Of a stretch of 56,818 nucleotides of DNA, positions 45,828 to 56,700 are shown in pieces. The DNA comes from a virus. Each line of letters opens with the position of its first letter. Positions within the stretch are counted from its first letter, which is position 1. The DNA lies in the IMG/VR virus record IMGVR_UViG_3300017530_000090, positions 1-56,818 of that record. One strand, 5' to 3'. A program made the translations under genes and the position numbers. The notes under the pieces were generated by a model. That model was not told where the DNA came from and did no database searches. It saw only the letters and a list, made by a program, of their open reading frames with translations.

Positions 45828-47591
45828 TTATTGCAATAGGCCATACGCTTGAAGGTCATCGATCACAGCATTAACCAGCCGCTTGAGGTCATCCACCGTC
45901 ACGCGGAGCGCGGCGAATTCGGCGATAGCTTGATCGCGGTTCGCGGCCGTGTCCCAGCCTCCCGCAGCGGTGCCGCCACCACCAGCAGGCATATCAGCGG
46001 AACCATCGGCGGCGTGCGTCTTGTCCGCCGTCGCAAACGTCTGGGTGTAGGCGCTGGCGCGGGCAACGGGTGCCACACCGAAGAATCCGATGCTCGCTCC
46101 ATTATGGTCGAGATCGCCACCAATCAGCACATGACCTTGATCGAGAACGCGGAAGAGAAGCGTGTTCGCCCCGTCCGAATCAATATGCGATTCGATCATC
46201 GAGCGGCCGACGGGGTTCTGCGTGGCTGCAACGTTGAGCACTGGAACGGAAGCGTTCGTAAGCGCACCATCGATTAGAACACGAGCGGTGATACCAAGTT
46301 GCAAGCTAGCGGCTCGAAATAGCGAAACATCCGGGCCGAGGAGAATCCCGCCTGCCGCCCCTGCTGTGTTGATTCGCAATTGCCCTGCCGGACTAAGGCT
46401 CATCTTCTCTGACGCCGTGATGCTGCCAACCGAGGTAGTGAAGAAAACCAACTCCCCAGGAGTATCGCCCACCGCAGGAACGCCCTCTACCTTAGCGCTG
46501 AGCTTGGCCACAACGCTACTGTTGAATACTCCGTCATCGACAGACCACGCGAGGGAGCCCGCGTCGTCGCCATCCTGCACAATTGTCTGTGAACCGATAG
46601 CAGGGTCACGACTCTTCAAGAAAACCATCTGCGGCCCTGCTGCATCATTCGACCATCGGCCGAACCCCATTCGCGTGTCCGCAGCCCCAGTACCAAGGAA
46701 GGACAGAGAAACGTCGCCTCCGAAACTTACGCCTACATCGTTGCCAATCACCAAGCGACGCAGATCGGGAAGAACCACGTTGGCGTTGATGTACATCTCA
46801 CCTGGGTTGGAACGGTAGAAGGGAACATCGCCACCCATACGGATTCCCGCAAATGACCCCTGACCAGGAAGTTGTAAACTGCCCTCAGCGGTCATCATGT
46901 TCACAATAGCCGCATCCGAAGTGGAGAACCGAAGGTCGTTTTGATAGGCGTCGATGCCCCAGTGTTCGAAGGTGGCGTCGTGATCTGCCGCAAGGTGCAG
47001 CCGCATCGCGCCGCCCAAGTCCGAACCGGCACCATCACCGTATAGAATGATCGTGCCTGGCGCCGTATCGTCCGTACCGACGAGGAGTGGGTTGCCCAGG
47101 ACGACGCCACCGCCGAATCCGCCTTGCACGAGATAGGAACGCCGGTCGTTGACCGAGGTGATGTCCCCGGCTGCCGTCACAACCGTCGCCAGCGGTACAC
47201 TATCGGACGGGAAGCTCGTGGTGTTGGATGCCACCGCGCCCGCATTGTTCACGAACACGTAATTGGTCGTGGCGTCCGTCATCAGCAACGTACCCGCGAC
47301 GATGCTGAAGAAGCTGCCGCCAATCCAAATCTGGCCCTGTTCATAGCTGATGACGAGGCTGACACCTTCAGCCGCCGTCACACGGAACGATCGCGTGTGC
47401 TTAGAGCCATACAGCACATGATCGGCCACCGCCATCGGCGGGATTTCGCCTGCGCCCGGATCATCACCTGGAATCAGCACGATCTCACGGCCGTCCGTGA
47501 TCCGAGTCGTGATCGCCTTCAGGCGCTCAATCTCGGCCAGAGCCAGCTTTAGCTCATTCTCCGGTCGTGCAGTACGGTATCGTCGTACCAT
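45828..47591 (-). CDS. Fibre-like virion protein (587 aa)
   Basis: Short helical N terminus (ENELKLALAEIERLKAI), then long glycine- and alanine-rich beta-repeat region (SFFSIVAGTLLMTDATTNYV, GGFGGGVVLGNPLLVGTDD) and a C-terminal coiled-coil (IAEFAALRVTVDDLKRLVNA). This is the layout of head or tail fibres. Probably a receptor-binding or decorative fibre. It is next to the HNH insertion and the large tail protein. Confidence 0.75.
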   Translation of the reverse strand: MVRRYRTARPENELKLALAEIERLKAITTRITDGREIVLIPGDDPGAGEIPPMAVADHVLYGSKHTRSFRVTAAEGVSLVISYEQGQIWIGGSFFSIVAGTLLMTDATTNYVFVNNAGAVASNTTSFPSDSVPLATVVTAAGDITSVNDRRSYLVQGGFGGGVVLGNPLLVGTDDTAPGTIILYGDGAGSDLGGAMRLHLAADHDATFEHWGIDAYQNDLRFSTSDAAIVNMMTAEGSLQLPGQGSFAGIRMGGDVPFYRSNPGEMYINANVVLPDLRRLVIGNDVGVSFGGDVSLSFLGTGAADTRMGFGRWSNDAAGPQMVFLKSRDPAIGSQTIVQDGDDAGSLAWSVDDGVFNSSVVAKLSAKVEGVPAVGDTPGELVFFTTSVGSITASEKMSLSPAGQLRINTAGAAGGILLGPDVSLFRAASLQLGITARVLIDGALTNASVPVLNVAATQNPVGRSMIESHIDSDGANTLLFRVLDQGHVLIGGDLDHNGASIGFFGVAPVARASAYTQTFATADKTHAADGSADMPAGGGGTAAGGWDTAANRDQAIAEFAALRVTVDDLKRLVNAVIDDLQAYGLLQ

Positions 47592-48028
47592 TATGGGCCT
47601 ACCTTCAATGAGATCAGTGATTCCTTCCGGCGTCGTGTGTTATGGCACGTTCGGCAACGACGGCTGCCGTTCCGTTCGACAATCAGATTGCCATTAGAGT
47701 AGGAGTGCCCGGCCGGGCATTCCGTCTTGCGTGCGTACCGGGCCGCCAGGCCGTTGCCGCGAAGGGTATTAACCCGGCCCGTAACTGCTTCCATATGATC
47801 CGTATTCTGACAGGCCCGGTTGCGACAGAGATGATCGATGGTGAGGCCATCAGGGATGGGGCCGACCAGCAACTCATAGACCAGTCGGTGAGCATATTGC
47901 ACTCGGCGTGGGCTGCTAAGCCGAAATACACCATATCCATCAGCATTCAGGGCAGCCACCCACAACCAGCAGCCGTTGGGCTGCGGAGCAATCTTAGCCA
48001 GGAGTCGCATAGCGGTTTGATCGTCCAT
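47591..48028 (-). CDS. HNH homing endonuclease, intact (145 aa)
   Basis: Complete version of the decayed copies at 3.6, 6.0, 9.6 and 10.6 kb: CWLWVAALNADGYGVF, AHRLVYELLVGPIP, TIDHLCRNRACQNTDHMEAV (HNH, D-H...N..H), and zinc tail CPAGHSYSNGNL...RCRTCHN. TAGCAT ends 6 nt before the ATG, with TTGCAG 16 bp upstream, inside the end of the tail gene. Inserted between two structural genes. Confidence 0.9.
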   Translation of the reverse strand: MDDQTAMRLLAKIAPQPNGCWLWVAALNADGYGVFRLSSPRRVQYAHRLVYELLVGPIPDGLTIDHLCRNRACQNTDHMEAVTGRVNTLRGNGLAARYARKTECPAGHSYSNGNLIVERNGSRRCRTCHNTRRRKESLISLKVGP

Positions 48029-48032
48029 CTTA

Positions 48033-51000
48033 CTATGCTACTACCTCAAGTCCTTCCTGCAAGATGAAGCGCGGATCGGATGGGATCGAATCGTTCGACC
48101 ACACACCCAGCACCGTCGGGTTCTTCATCCGCAGCACGTTGTTGGCCGTGTCGGCACGGCCGATGTACAGCGCTGATTCGCCATTATCGTAAGTGACAGC
48201 CATGATGGACGCGCGGTCATCGCCGGTGAAGGGTGCCCAAGTGTCACCGTTGTCCGTCGATACCACCACGCGACCGTCCGTGGCGTCAGCGGCCCCGCCG
48301 CCGTTGCCCGCCATGTACAGGTTGCCGCCACCAGCACGCACCGAGTCCACCCAGCCGTTAGTGACGGCCGTCGTGACGACCGTGTATTTCTGCGTCCAGT
48401 TGGCTCCAGCATCCTCACTCGTAAAGATGAACTTGGCCAGACCGTTACTCTGCGACAGGCCAATGATCCATCGGCTCGCGCCACCCGCCTCCAGATTGAT
48501 GAAGTTACCAATTGCTGCCGTGCCGTCGCGGAAGCTCATGCTGCCAGAGCGGAACGTCCAGGTCGTGCCACCATCCGGCGAGTAGGCCGAGCGCATCGTA
48601 TCGGTTTCGAGACCACCGACGGCCATGATTCGGTTGGCGTTGTTCGGATCAACGCGAATCTGCGTGTACTTCGTCATAACGGCTCCAGCACCGGCCATCG
48701 TGTCCGTGCCCTGGAGCACCCACGTGATGCCATTGTCAATGCTGCGATAAATGGAACGGGGCTGGAAGCTCGCTGGTGCGCCACGGTCGTCGGCGGTGGC
48801 CCACAGGTATCCGTTGCGCCCGCGCGCCAGCGAACCAGCATTCGACAGCACCATCGCCCAGGTGAGTCCTCGATCAGTGCTGCGCTCCAGCAGGCCGCCA
48901 TAACCGCTCGCGGCGCTACCCAGGTCGCCAATCTTGAGCCGGAACATCGTATCACCCATACCGTCGAAGTGCCAGATCGGGAAGCGGTTTTCGGCGGCAA
49001 TCGTGTCCGGCATGTCCAGATAGTTGCGCCAGCCGTCACTGATGGCCTCGCGCAACCAGATGTCCGTATCGCCGCCCGCCACCGCTAGTTGGGCGATAGC
49101 CCATAGCTCCGTCGGCGCACCAGTCGCGGCGGCACGGCGCAGGATCGCCATGCCCTGCGTCGAGACTAAGCAGTCGAGCGTGTAGCCCATCGCAGCCTCT
49201 AGCCCATCATCGATGCCCAGATACCAGGTCGCACCTGGTTCTGGCGGTTGAGCATACGGGAATCGGTCAACAGCCGGAGTCGCACGGCGGCCGACGATTA
49301 GCATATCCGTTAGCGAGTCCCACACACCCGCCCCCACCGCTGAGTGCGATGCAATCGTTTCCCAAGTCTGGCCATTATTGAGTGAGCGCAACTGTGGGTA
49401 GCTATTTACCGCATCGATCTGAGTCCCTAGCACGTACAGGATATTGCCCGCTCGGAAGCGCTCGGCGAAGCCGTAGGTCGCAACGCTGGTCGTCACGTCG
49501 TACCGCAACGTCCACGCAGCCGGAACGCCATTCTGGTCATTCGTGTAGATGCGCAGGCGATTCACACCCGATGGCTGGAGACCCATGATCCATCGCTCGG
49601 CGTCCCCTGCCATGATGAATGGCGTGCAGTAGCGCGGCGCAATACCTTCGAACGTGAGACCAGAAGCGGCGCGTGTCCAATTGGAGGCTAGGCCATCCGT
49701 TGCGTCATTCGAGAACAACGTGGTGATGTTCGTCGCCGGGTAGTGTCCGACAGCCATCACGCGGTTCGAATCATTCGGGTCGACCGCGATGTCCTTGTAC
49801 ATCGCGTGCGTGCCGCCCGTCGTGTCCGTATCCTCGAACACCTTCTCCCAGGTGAGACCCTCATCGGTGCTGCGGAAGATTTCGTGCGCGAAGAAGGCAC
49901 CAGCGGCATGGCCGCCAGCGTGAGACTCACCCGTGGCCCAGAGCGTGCCGTCGGGTGCGTGGGCCATGGCGTAGGTGTACAACATTGGCGCAACGCCCAA
50001 GCTCACCCAAGTCGTGCCCTGATCGGGCGTGCGATACAGCACCTCGGAGTGATCCATCGTTACCGCCGTATATCGAACGTGGAAGAGTACCTGGTCACTG
50101 ATCTGTGGGAAATGCCACAGACGATGCGGCCGGTTGATACGGGCGGTCGGCACCGGGCCGTGATCCTCCCAGCCACCGCTTTGCGTGCGGACGGCCAGGG
50201 CATTCTCCGACGTGGGGTCAGCCGCAGCCGACATGACGATGGCTGCCAGGTTGAACTGTCGCGGACGACGATATTCAATCGCAATGTCCCAGCCGATGGC
50301 ACCGGCGGGCCAAGTCGTGTTGATTGGTGCACCTACCGGCCGGAAGAAGGCCCAGGTCGCGCCATAGTCGATGCTCTTGGCGATACCCTCATCCGTGGCC
50401 GCGAGGTAGATGTCCTTCCAGGCCGCAACGTTCACCAGATCGTGCGGGCGGTTGGCGACGGTGCCTGGTAGCACGTCCACAATCGGCCACCAGCTTCGGC
50501 CGTCGTTTGCCACGTAGAACGTCCTGTTATCAAGCAGTGCACCGAATTGCTCAACCTGGTTATTATTCCCTGCAACGGCCACGCCATCCACGCCCGGCGC
50601 GACGAACGCGCCGCCGCCGACCAGCCAATTAGCCGCGCCGACAGGGAAGAAATCCGTGCTGTAGATGTAGGGATTGGTCGGGACGCCTGCGCCAGTGCGC
50701 TCGAAGATGAGGCCCAGGTCTCCCGACGTGCCGTGAGAGACAACGAAATCGACGACCGTCTCGTTGGCGTTGCGCACGGCGGCACCAACACCATCGCCCT
50801 GCGAAATCTCCGACCACCAGATCGCGCCGCCATCCGGCAGATGGTTGGTAGCGAACCAGGACTCGACAACATCGCCCGTGCCGCCGAAAATCCAGATGCG
50901 GTTGACACTCGGATCAGAGACCTCGATAGCGTTGATCGGTCGAGGGTCAGTCGGGCCCGTATTGACGTGTCCGGCTCCATGTCGTGGCCAGTTGGCGCTA

Positions 51001-53360
51001 TTGTTGAAGTCCGTGTATACGCCCCAGGTGTCACCATAATCGAGCGACAGCAGCACGCGGTCGGTCGTCGTGGCCCAAACGATGCCGCGCCGATGCGTGT
51101 CGGCCTTGATCGCCGTGATTGCGTCGCCGTCGGCGTCCGTGTACTCCAGAACCAGGGTCGCCATCCCGTCAATCGAGCGGTAGATGCGCCCCGTGGTCGT
51201 GCCGAACAGTACGACCATATTCGCCTGCGGCTCGGCCGGGTTGTACGTGATCGCCGTCTCGCGGGCTTCGCCGCTAGGCGTAGCGATGTCCTGCCAGGAT
51301 CGACCTCCGTCGAACGTCGCCATGCAGGTATTGCCTGCGGCACAGGACACGACTGGCGCGTAGACGTCTTCGTTATCGGTCGTCACGTCAATGCTGTACG
51401 TGACGCTGGCCGTGTTGCCGTCATTGTCCGTGACCGTAAGCGTCATGTCGATGGCGGCGTCGACCGCAGGATCGTAGGCGAACGTGACACTCGTGAGTTC
51501 GCCCGTCACATCGTTCGCGCCTCCGGCATAGTTATCCACCCAGCGATAATTGGTGATCCAACCGTCCAAGTCCTGCGAGGTACTGGTGAACGTCACAATC
51601 GCCATAAGCGCGGTGCCGATAAGCTCGCGCTCGATGACCCAAGTGAAGTCCGGCTGCGGCAGCAGCAGGCCGGTCGTCCCCGACTGGTCGCCTCCGAACA
51701 GGCTCAACTGCGTGACCGCGTTGCCGGGCGTGAGTGAGTGCCGGTATCCGTGCACCCACCAATTGCCGGTTCGCCCCGTCACGGCCGGGTCGTCGATGGT
51801 GATGGTCGTGCCCAACTGCATTCGCGGATCGAACGGCACCTCGACCTCCATAGTCTCAAGTACGCGGTGGTACTTGTCGATCAGTCGGAGCGCGACATCG
51901 GCCGCTACCTGCGCCGTGTCGATGAGATCATTCTGGTAGGTCATGGCGAACAATTCAGGATCGCCTGCTACTAGCTCATCACTGTCGATTGCGACGGTCT
52001 GCTTGACTTGCGCCTGGAAATCACCGTCGTCATTCGTGTCAGGATACACCGCGCCGCGTACAGTGAACTTCTTCTTGATCTGATCTTCGTCCTCGTCATC
52101 CCCGATGTCCAGCATGCGCAAGGCAGCGAACGAATTGGTGATGATCTCGAATGGATGATCGGCCCCGTCACCGCCTGCGTCCTCGGCGAGCCAGGATACA
52201 CTGCCGTAGACACCCGCGACGCCATCAGCGTAGCCCGGCGCGGCTTGTTCGATACCAATATCATAATGGTTGACAGCATCCAGCGCGCCCGTTCGGTCGA
52301 TGACCAAGTGATAGGTGTCGCCACTAACTAGCTGAGCGGCAGCCGGGATCGGGATCGTCACTTTCGTGTAGGTTACGAGATCGAGAAGTTGGCCGTTGAA
52401 GTTAAATTGGCCCTCGGCCATCACGGCATCGGCCGCGGTGCTGGGCAAACCGCTGCCATCATCTCGATAGATGAAGAGGCGCAGACCATCCAGGGGAGCA
52501 CCAATCCTGCGCGCCCAAATGGATACCGACACGGGGCCACCGGACGCACCAGCAACGAAGCCCTGTGACCGACGAGTATTGGCCGCAACATTACCCAGAA
52601 GGGATACCGCATCAATGTTGGCATCGCTGTAGGTCAGCGTGCTTTGCGTCGTCGATTCGGCCCCAATCGTGTCCGTCGTGTACGTGCGGAAGCCAGTCGG
52701 AGCCGGAACCTCAAGCAACTCACGGATTCGAAGCGTGCCGGACGGAAGCTCATACACACGATTCCCGTACACGTCTGCGATTTTGCGAATCATATCCGAG
52801 GGCGGAGCCATGTCCAGCACCGCATCGACTTTCGTCCCCATAATCCACGGGTTGCCATCGCTCATCAAGATGGGATCGATGTCATAGGATTCGCCGTTTG
52901 CGGGCGTGAAGTCGACACCGTAATCATCCAAGATGTCGATGATAGCTGCCCGTGCGTCCGTTGCTACGAAGACCTTCGCCGGTTCCACGCGGTACGGGCG
53001 CGTGAGCTTGCCCGTGCGTCCCACACAGTCAATAGTGTCGGCCCCAACTCCGTGTCGGCGCTTCTTGATACGGCCCGTGAAGATGCGAGTCAATTCGCCG
53101 TCGTAGCCGCCATCGATCAACACATCCATCCCGCGCTCGACCCAGTTAGGGATACCGGACTTCTTGTCGGGCTGCTGTTCCTTGGCGAAGGTCATGGCGG
53201 CCGTCGGCGGAACCTGTTCGATGTCGAAGTCGACATCGACACCTTTGATGTTACCCGATGCATCCAAGCCAACAGGGATGACCTGGCCACCAATCGTGAC
53301 CACAAGTTGAGCCTTGCGGTCGGTGGCAAAGATGCGTTCTTCGAGAGCCGAGAGGGTCAT
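48033..53360 (-). CDS. Giant tail protein with Asp-box propellers (1775 aa)
   Basis: Residues 1-600 look like a tail/baseplate hub module (LVVTIGGQVIPVGLDASGNI, IFTGRIKKRRHG, RKIADVYGNRVYEL, GTTITIDDP). A 600-680 segment resembles a PKD/Ig domain (TLTVTDNDGNTASVTYSID). The remaining 1100 residues are beta-propeller repeats with about 10 good Asp boxes (TFDGGRSW, SLDYGDTW, SIDYGATW, TPDQGTTW, STDEGLTW, STDRGLTW, SIDNGITW, SPDGGTTW, SEDAGANW, STDNGDTW) and several degenerate ones. Probably the tail tip that binds or degrades surface glycans. Confidence 0.85.
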   Translation of the reverse strand: MTLSALEERIFATDRKAQLVVTIGGQVIPVGLDASGNIKGVDVDFDIEQVPPTAAMTFAKEQQPDKKSGIPNWVERGMDVLIDGGYDGELTRIFTGRIKKRRHGVGADTIDCVGRTGKLTRPYRVEPAKVFVATDARAAIIDILDDYGVDFTPANGESYDIDPILMSDGNPWIMGTKVDAVLDMAPPSDMIRKIADVYGNRVYELPSGTLRIRELLEVPAPTGFRTYTTDTIGAESTTQSTLTYSDANIDAVSLLGNVAANTRRSQGFVAGASGGPVSVSIWARRIGAPLDGLRLFIYRDDGSGLPSTAADAVMAEGQFNFNGQLLDLVTYTKVTIPIPAAAQLVSGDTYHLVIDRTGALDAVNHYDIGIEQAAPGYADGVAGVYGSVSWLAEDAGGDGADHPFEIITNSFAALRMLDIGDDEDEDQIKKKFTVRGAVYPDTNDDGDFQAQVKQTVAIDSDELVAGDPELFAMTYQNDLIDTAQVAADVALRLIDKYHRVLETMEVEVPFDPRMQLGTTITIDDPAVTGRTGNWWVHGYRHSLTPGNAVTQLSLFGGDQSGTTGLLLPQPDFTWVIERELIGTALMAIVTFTSTSQDLDGWITNYRWVDNYAGGANDVTGELTSVTFAYDPAVDAAIDMTLTVTDNDGNTASVTYSIDVTTDNEDVYAPVVSCAAGNTCMATFDGGRSWQDIATPSGEARETAITYNPAEPQANMVVLFGTTTGRIYRSIDGMATLVLEYTDADGDAITAIKADTHRRGIVWATTTDRVLLSLDYGDTWGVYTDFNNSANWPRHGAGHVNTGPTDPRPINAIEVSDPSVNRIWIFGGTGDVVESWFATNHLPDGGAIWWSEISQGDGVGAAVRNANETVVDFVVSHGTSGDLGLIFERTGAGVPTNPYIYSTDFFPVGAANWLVGGGAFVAPGVDGVAVAGNNNQVEQFGALLDNRTFYVANDGRSWWPIVDVLPGTVANRPHDLVNVAAWKDIYLAATDEGIAKSIDYGATWAFFRPVGAPINTTWPAGAIGWDIAIEYRRPRQFNLAAIVMSAAADPTSENALAVRTQSGGWEDHGPVPTARINRPHRLWHFPQISDQVLFHVRYTAVTMDHSEVLYRTPDQGTTWVSLGVAPMLYTYAMAHAPDGTLWATGESHAGGHAAGAFFAHEIFRSTDEGLTWEKVFEDTDTTGGTHAMYKDIAVDPNDSNRVMAVGHYPATNITTLFSNDATDGLASNWTRAASGLTFEGIAPRYCTPFIMAGDAERWIMGLQPSGVNRLRIYTNDQNGVPAAWTLRYDVTTSVATYGFAERFRAGNILYVLGTQIDAVNSYPQLRSLNNGQTWETIASHSAVGAGVWDSLTDMLIVGRRATPAVDRFPYAQPPEPGATWYLGIDDGLEAAMGYTLDCLVSTQGMAILRRAAATGAPTELWAIAQLAVAGGDTDIWLREAISDGWRNYLDMPDTIAAENRFPIWHFDGMGDTMFRLKIGDLGSAASGYGGLLERSTDRGLTWAMVLSNAGSLARGRNGYLWATADDRGAPASFQPRSIYRSIDNGITWVLQGTDTMAGAGAVMTKYTQIRVDPNNANRIMAVGGLETDTMRSAYSPDGGTTWTFRSGSMSFRDGTAAIGNFINLEAGGASRWIIGLSQSNGLAKFIFTSEDAGANWTQKYTVVTTAVTNGWVDSVRAGGGNLYMAGNGGGAADATDGRVVVSTDNGDTWAPFTGDDRASIMAVTYDNGESALYIGRADTANNVLRMKNPTVLGVWSNDSIPSDPRFILQEGLEVVA
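48035..48040 (-). promoter_or_regulatory. -10 box of intact HNH gene (leaderless)
   Basis: TAGCAT on the minus strand ends 6 nt before ATG 48028 and is part of the last codons of the tail gene. Confidence 0.45.
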
Positions 53361-53363
53361 CGC

Positions 53364-53717
53364 TTATGCCCTTTCCATGAATTCGATGGTGTATCGATAG
53401 CGGCCAGTCGGAATGATCGTCTGGAAGTCGGTGCGGACAATGCGTGCGGTAATGCTTCGCCCCTCCGAGTCAGTGAGCGCGGCAACAGTCCCAGCGCGAT
53501 GGAACGTGCGCATCTGATCGCGGGTCATCTGGCCGCAGACGCCGCTAATGGGACGGCGGCGGCTCCTGAAGCCCCAGGAAGTCAGGATCGTCACGTTCGC
53601 GTTCAGCGGGTCGTGCTCAACCAGCTTCTCCTCATCGTTCCACTCGTCACTCTGGCCGCGGCCAGGCGAGTCTGCGGTCGGGAACGTATACGTGGAAAAA
53701 ACCCAGTTTTGAGCCAT
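53364..53717 (-). CDS. Minor tail protein (117 aa)
   Basis: Beta-rich (NWVFSTYTFP, ITARIVRTDFQTIIPTGRYR, TIEFMERA), like small phage tail-completion or distal-tail proteins that lie between the tape measure and the tail tip. ATG 53717 with AGAGGTAATTGACG. The assignment rests mainly on position. Confidence 0.65.
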   Translation of the reverse strand: MAQNWVFSTYTFPTADSPGRGQSDEWNDEEKLVEHDPLNANVTILTSWGFRSRRRPISGVCGQMTRDQMRTFHRAGTVAALTDSEGRSITARIVRTDFQTIIPTGRYRYTIEFMERA

Positions 53718-53729
53718 CGTCAATTACCT

Positions 53730-56700
53730 CTATGTTCGCGGAATCCCGGCACCCAATGTTCCCAGTCGTGGCTTCGCTAGACCTGCCGTGGCGGCCGCAT
53801 CATCCAGCTTCTCCTCCACGTCGCGGAGCAGGCGCGCCTTCAACTCCTGGTAGTCCTTGAGCAGCGAGGTCGTGATGTTCACCTCCGCGCTCACACTCAG
53901 GCCACCCGCGCCCCGGAGCGTTTGGCCAACATCCTCGCGGCGGAACACATCCGCGCCGCGCGGCAGCCGGACAAGCTCAGCGCCGCGTTCGCCGACTAGC
54001 GCCAAGCCGCCCATGAAATTGCGAACTCCATGTGCGAAGCCACGTACACCGCCACGATACGGCGCGTTGTTGCCACCATCTTCTTTAAGCCAATTGATGA
54101 TATCATTCATACCAGGAATGATTCCACTAACGAAGTCAAGAACGAATCCCGGTACGATGGCGACTGCACTTCGGATCGCGTCCATGAGAAATTCACCAAG
54201 CCCGCTGAAGGCAGACGTGATACCATCCCGGATGCCTTGGGCGATGGCCGTGCCAATACCGGCGAGCAAAGGGGCCACCCGCTGAGTCACCAGATCGACG
54301 AAGGTTTCGATAAGAGTCTTGAAGACACCCCACCAGGCTTCGGGGTCAACCAAGAACCCGATGATGTCCTTCCAATGCTCACCAATCCACGCCGCAATCT
54401 TGCCCGAAAGCGCGATCATGACTGGGGCCGCGCGGAGGATGAATTCAGCGATCTTCCGTTCCAGGTAGAAGCTCCACTTAGCGACATCGACCAAGAAGTC
54501 GAGGACATCCTTCCAATGATCGCCGATGAACGCAGCGATTTGACCTGGAATTCCTGCCACGAACGCCGCGACCTTACCTTCGAATTCGAGCACCTTCATC
54601 TCGAAGGCCACGGCCCACTTAGCGACATCGACCAACCAACCCAAGATGATCTTGGCCGCTGGGCCAATCTTCGCAGCGATTAGACCCGGAAGATCGGCCA
54701 AGAACCCGCCTACAGCCTGTACGAAGCCACGCAGCTTTTCGCGGAACTTGTAGATAAGTACAGCGGGCCAGAACACAAGCAGGATGGCCGACATAAGGAT
54801 TCGACCGAACCATCGCCCCATGTTCTCCCCCGTGAATTGTCGCTTGGCCCAAGCTGGTAGCGTCTGTGTGAAGAACGTCTTCATACCATCAAGCAGTGGC
54901 TGCATCATCTCCGGGAGCTTTTGGGTGAAGAATTCCTTCAGGATACGGCCCAGCGTCTTGAGTCCTGCCCAGATTTCTTTGCGATACTTGTAGATCAGGA
55001 AGCCCGCGATAATGGGGGCAATGATTGCTTGCACAATCACAGCGACGATGGCAACCGCAGCTGCGACGGCAATCGTCTTAAGGTTTGCTGGTAGCGTCTG
55101 TGTGAAGAACGTCTTCATACCATCAAGCAGTGGCTGCATCATCTCCGGGAGCTTTTGGGTGAAGAATTCCTTCAGGATACGGCCCAGCGTCTTGAGTCCT
55201 GCCCAGATTTCTTTGCGGTACTTGTAGATCAGGAAGCCCGCGATAATGACGCCAATGATTGCTAAAACAAGCGCAGCGGCGATGATGAGGGCGGCCGCCG
55301 TAACACCCACCAGGGCGAGTTGGAGACCAGCTACGATAGCGCCGCCGATACCTAATGCGATGCCTTGCGGCAGCCCCTTAATCAGGCCGGCAATAATGCC
55401 CTTCTTGACAGCCTTTTTACCGGTCGCGGCCGCTTGCTCCGTGACCTGAATCGTCTTTACAGTGACAGTAATAACGCCACTGGCCGCCTTCGTAATAATG
55501 TCACCTAGGGCGCGCGCCACACGCCATGCCTTGTCTCCGGCCTGCAATGCGGAGTCTCGGATCGAAGTGAAGAAGTAAATGACTTTACCAACCGTTTCAA
55601 GCACCGCTCGCCGGAGGTTGATAACCGCTGCTTCGATGAAGCCCACGCCCTTACCACCAGCAATTCCGCTGGCCACACCTTGGAACAGGAACATTGCGGA
55701 GCGTGTCATCATGAAGGCGTCCCGCAGTTGCATGAATGCCGATACCGCGAGTACCACTGCTGCTGTGACACCAAGAATCTTAACCCGCCAATCACCCCAA
55801 TTCTGATCCATATACCCAACGAGAATGAAGAGAGCCTGGAACACCGCAAGCAACGGGTGAGCTTGAGCAAACATCAGCCCGAATGCTAGCGAAATAGCAA
55901 TGATAACGGCCTTGTTTTCGACAGCCCACGTACCGACACGCAGGAGAATAGCCAGAAGCTCCATGATACGTGGAATGCCATCACGTAGCACAATGAACAT
56001 ACCGGCAAACATGAGGGGCAGTTTACCGCCGCCCTCGCCCTTTAGCCTTTGAATAGCACCCGTGAAATCTTCCCAGGATTCGGTTAGACCTTCGATTCCT
56101 GCCATACGCTTAAGCCAAACAAAGAGGCCCGATTCGTCGGCAATAAATCTGCTTATAGCGTCAGCAGCGTATGACAAACTCTTCGAAAATGGCTGAAGTG
56201 CCGGTACGATTACACCAAGGATGGCCGACTTCATTAGCCCCAAACGAATAGTTAGTGACTTTTGTCGCTGCTCCCATGCCCGTTCCAGCGCACCGAGGTC
56301 TTCCTGCGCGCCGTTCATCTTAAGCAGAGTTGCCTCGTAGGTCTTAGCGTTGTCATTCAACAACGTGAATCCACCAACCAGCGCCCGCTGGCGGTCAAAC
56401 ATATCGGCCAGGAGTTCGACATCACCACCCGTCGCTTCATTGAGCTTCTTCATCGCACCCATCAAGCCATACGTCTCGATAGTTTGAGCACTAAGAGAAA
56501 AACCAACACTTTCCGCTGCGGCCACTGCGGACTCCGATGGATCAAGGAATTGCATCAAGATTCGCGTCAGGGAGGTCAGTGCGCGGGCGGCAGGCATTCC
56601 CTTAACTGTCATGGTTGCAATCGCTGCGCCAAGCTCCTCCAGCGGCACGCCTAACGCGGCAGCCGGGGCCATGGCAACACCGAGACCTTGTGCCAATTCT

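Noticed and set aside
50547-51737. 396-residue rightward ORF inside the giant tail gene
   Set aside because: Antisense shadow in GC-rich repeats, no start signal. Same for 49743-50471 and 52644-53780.
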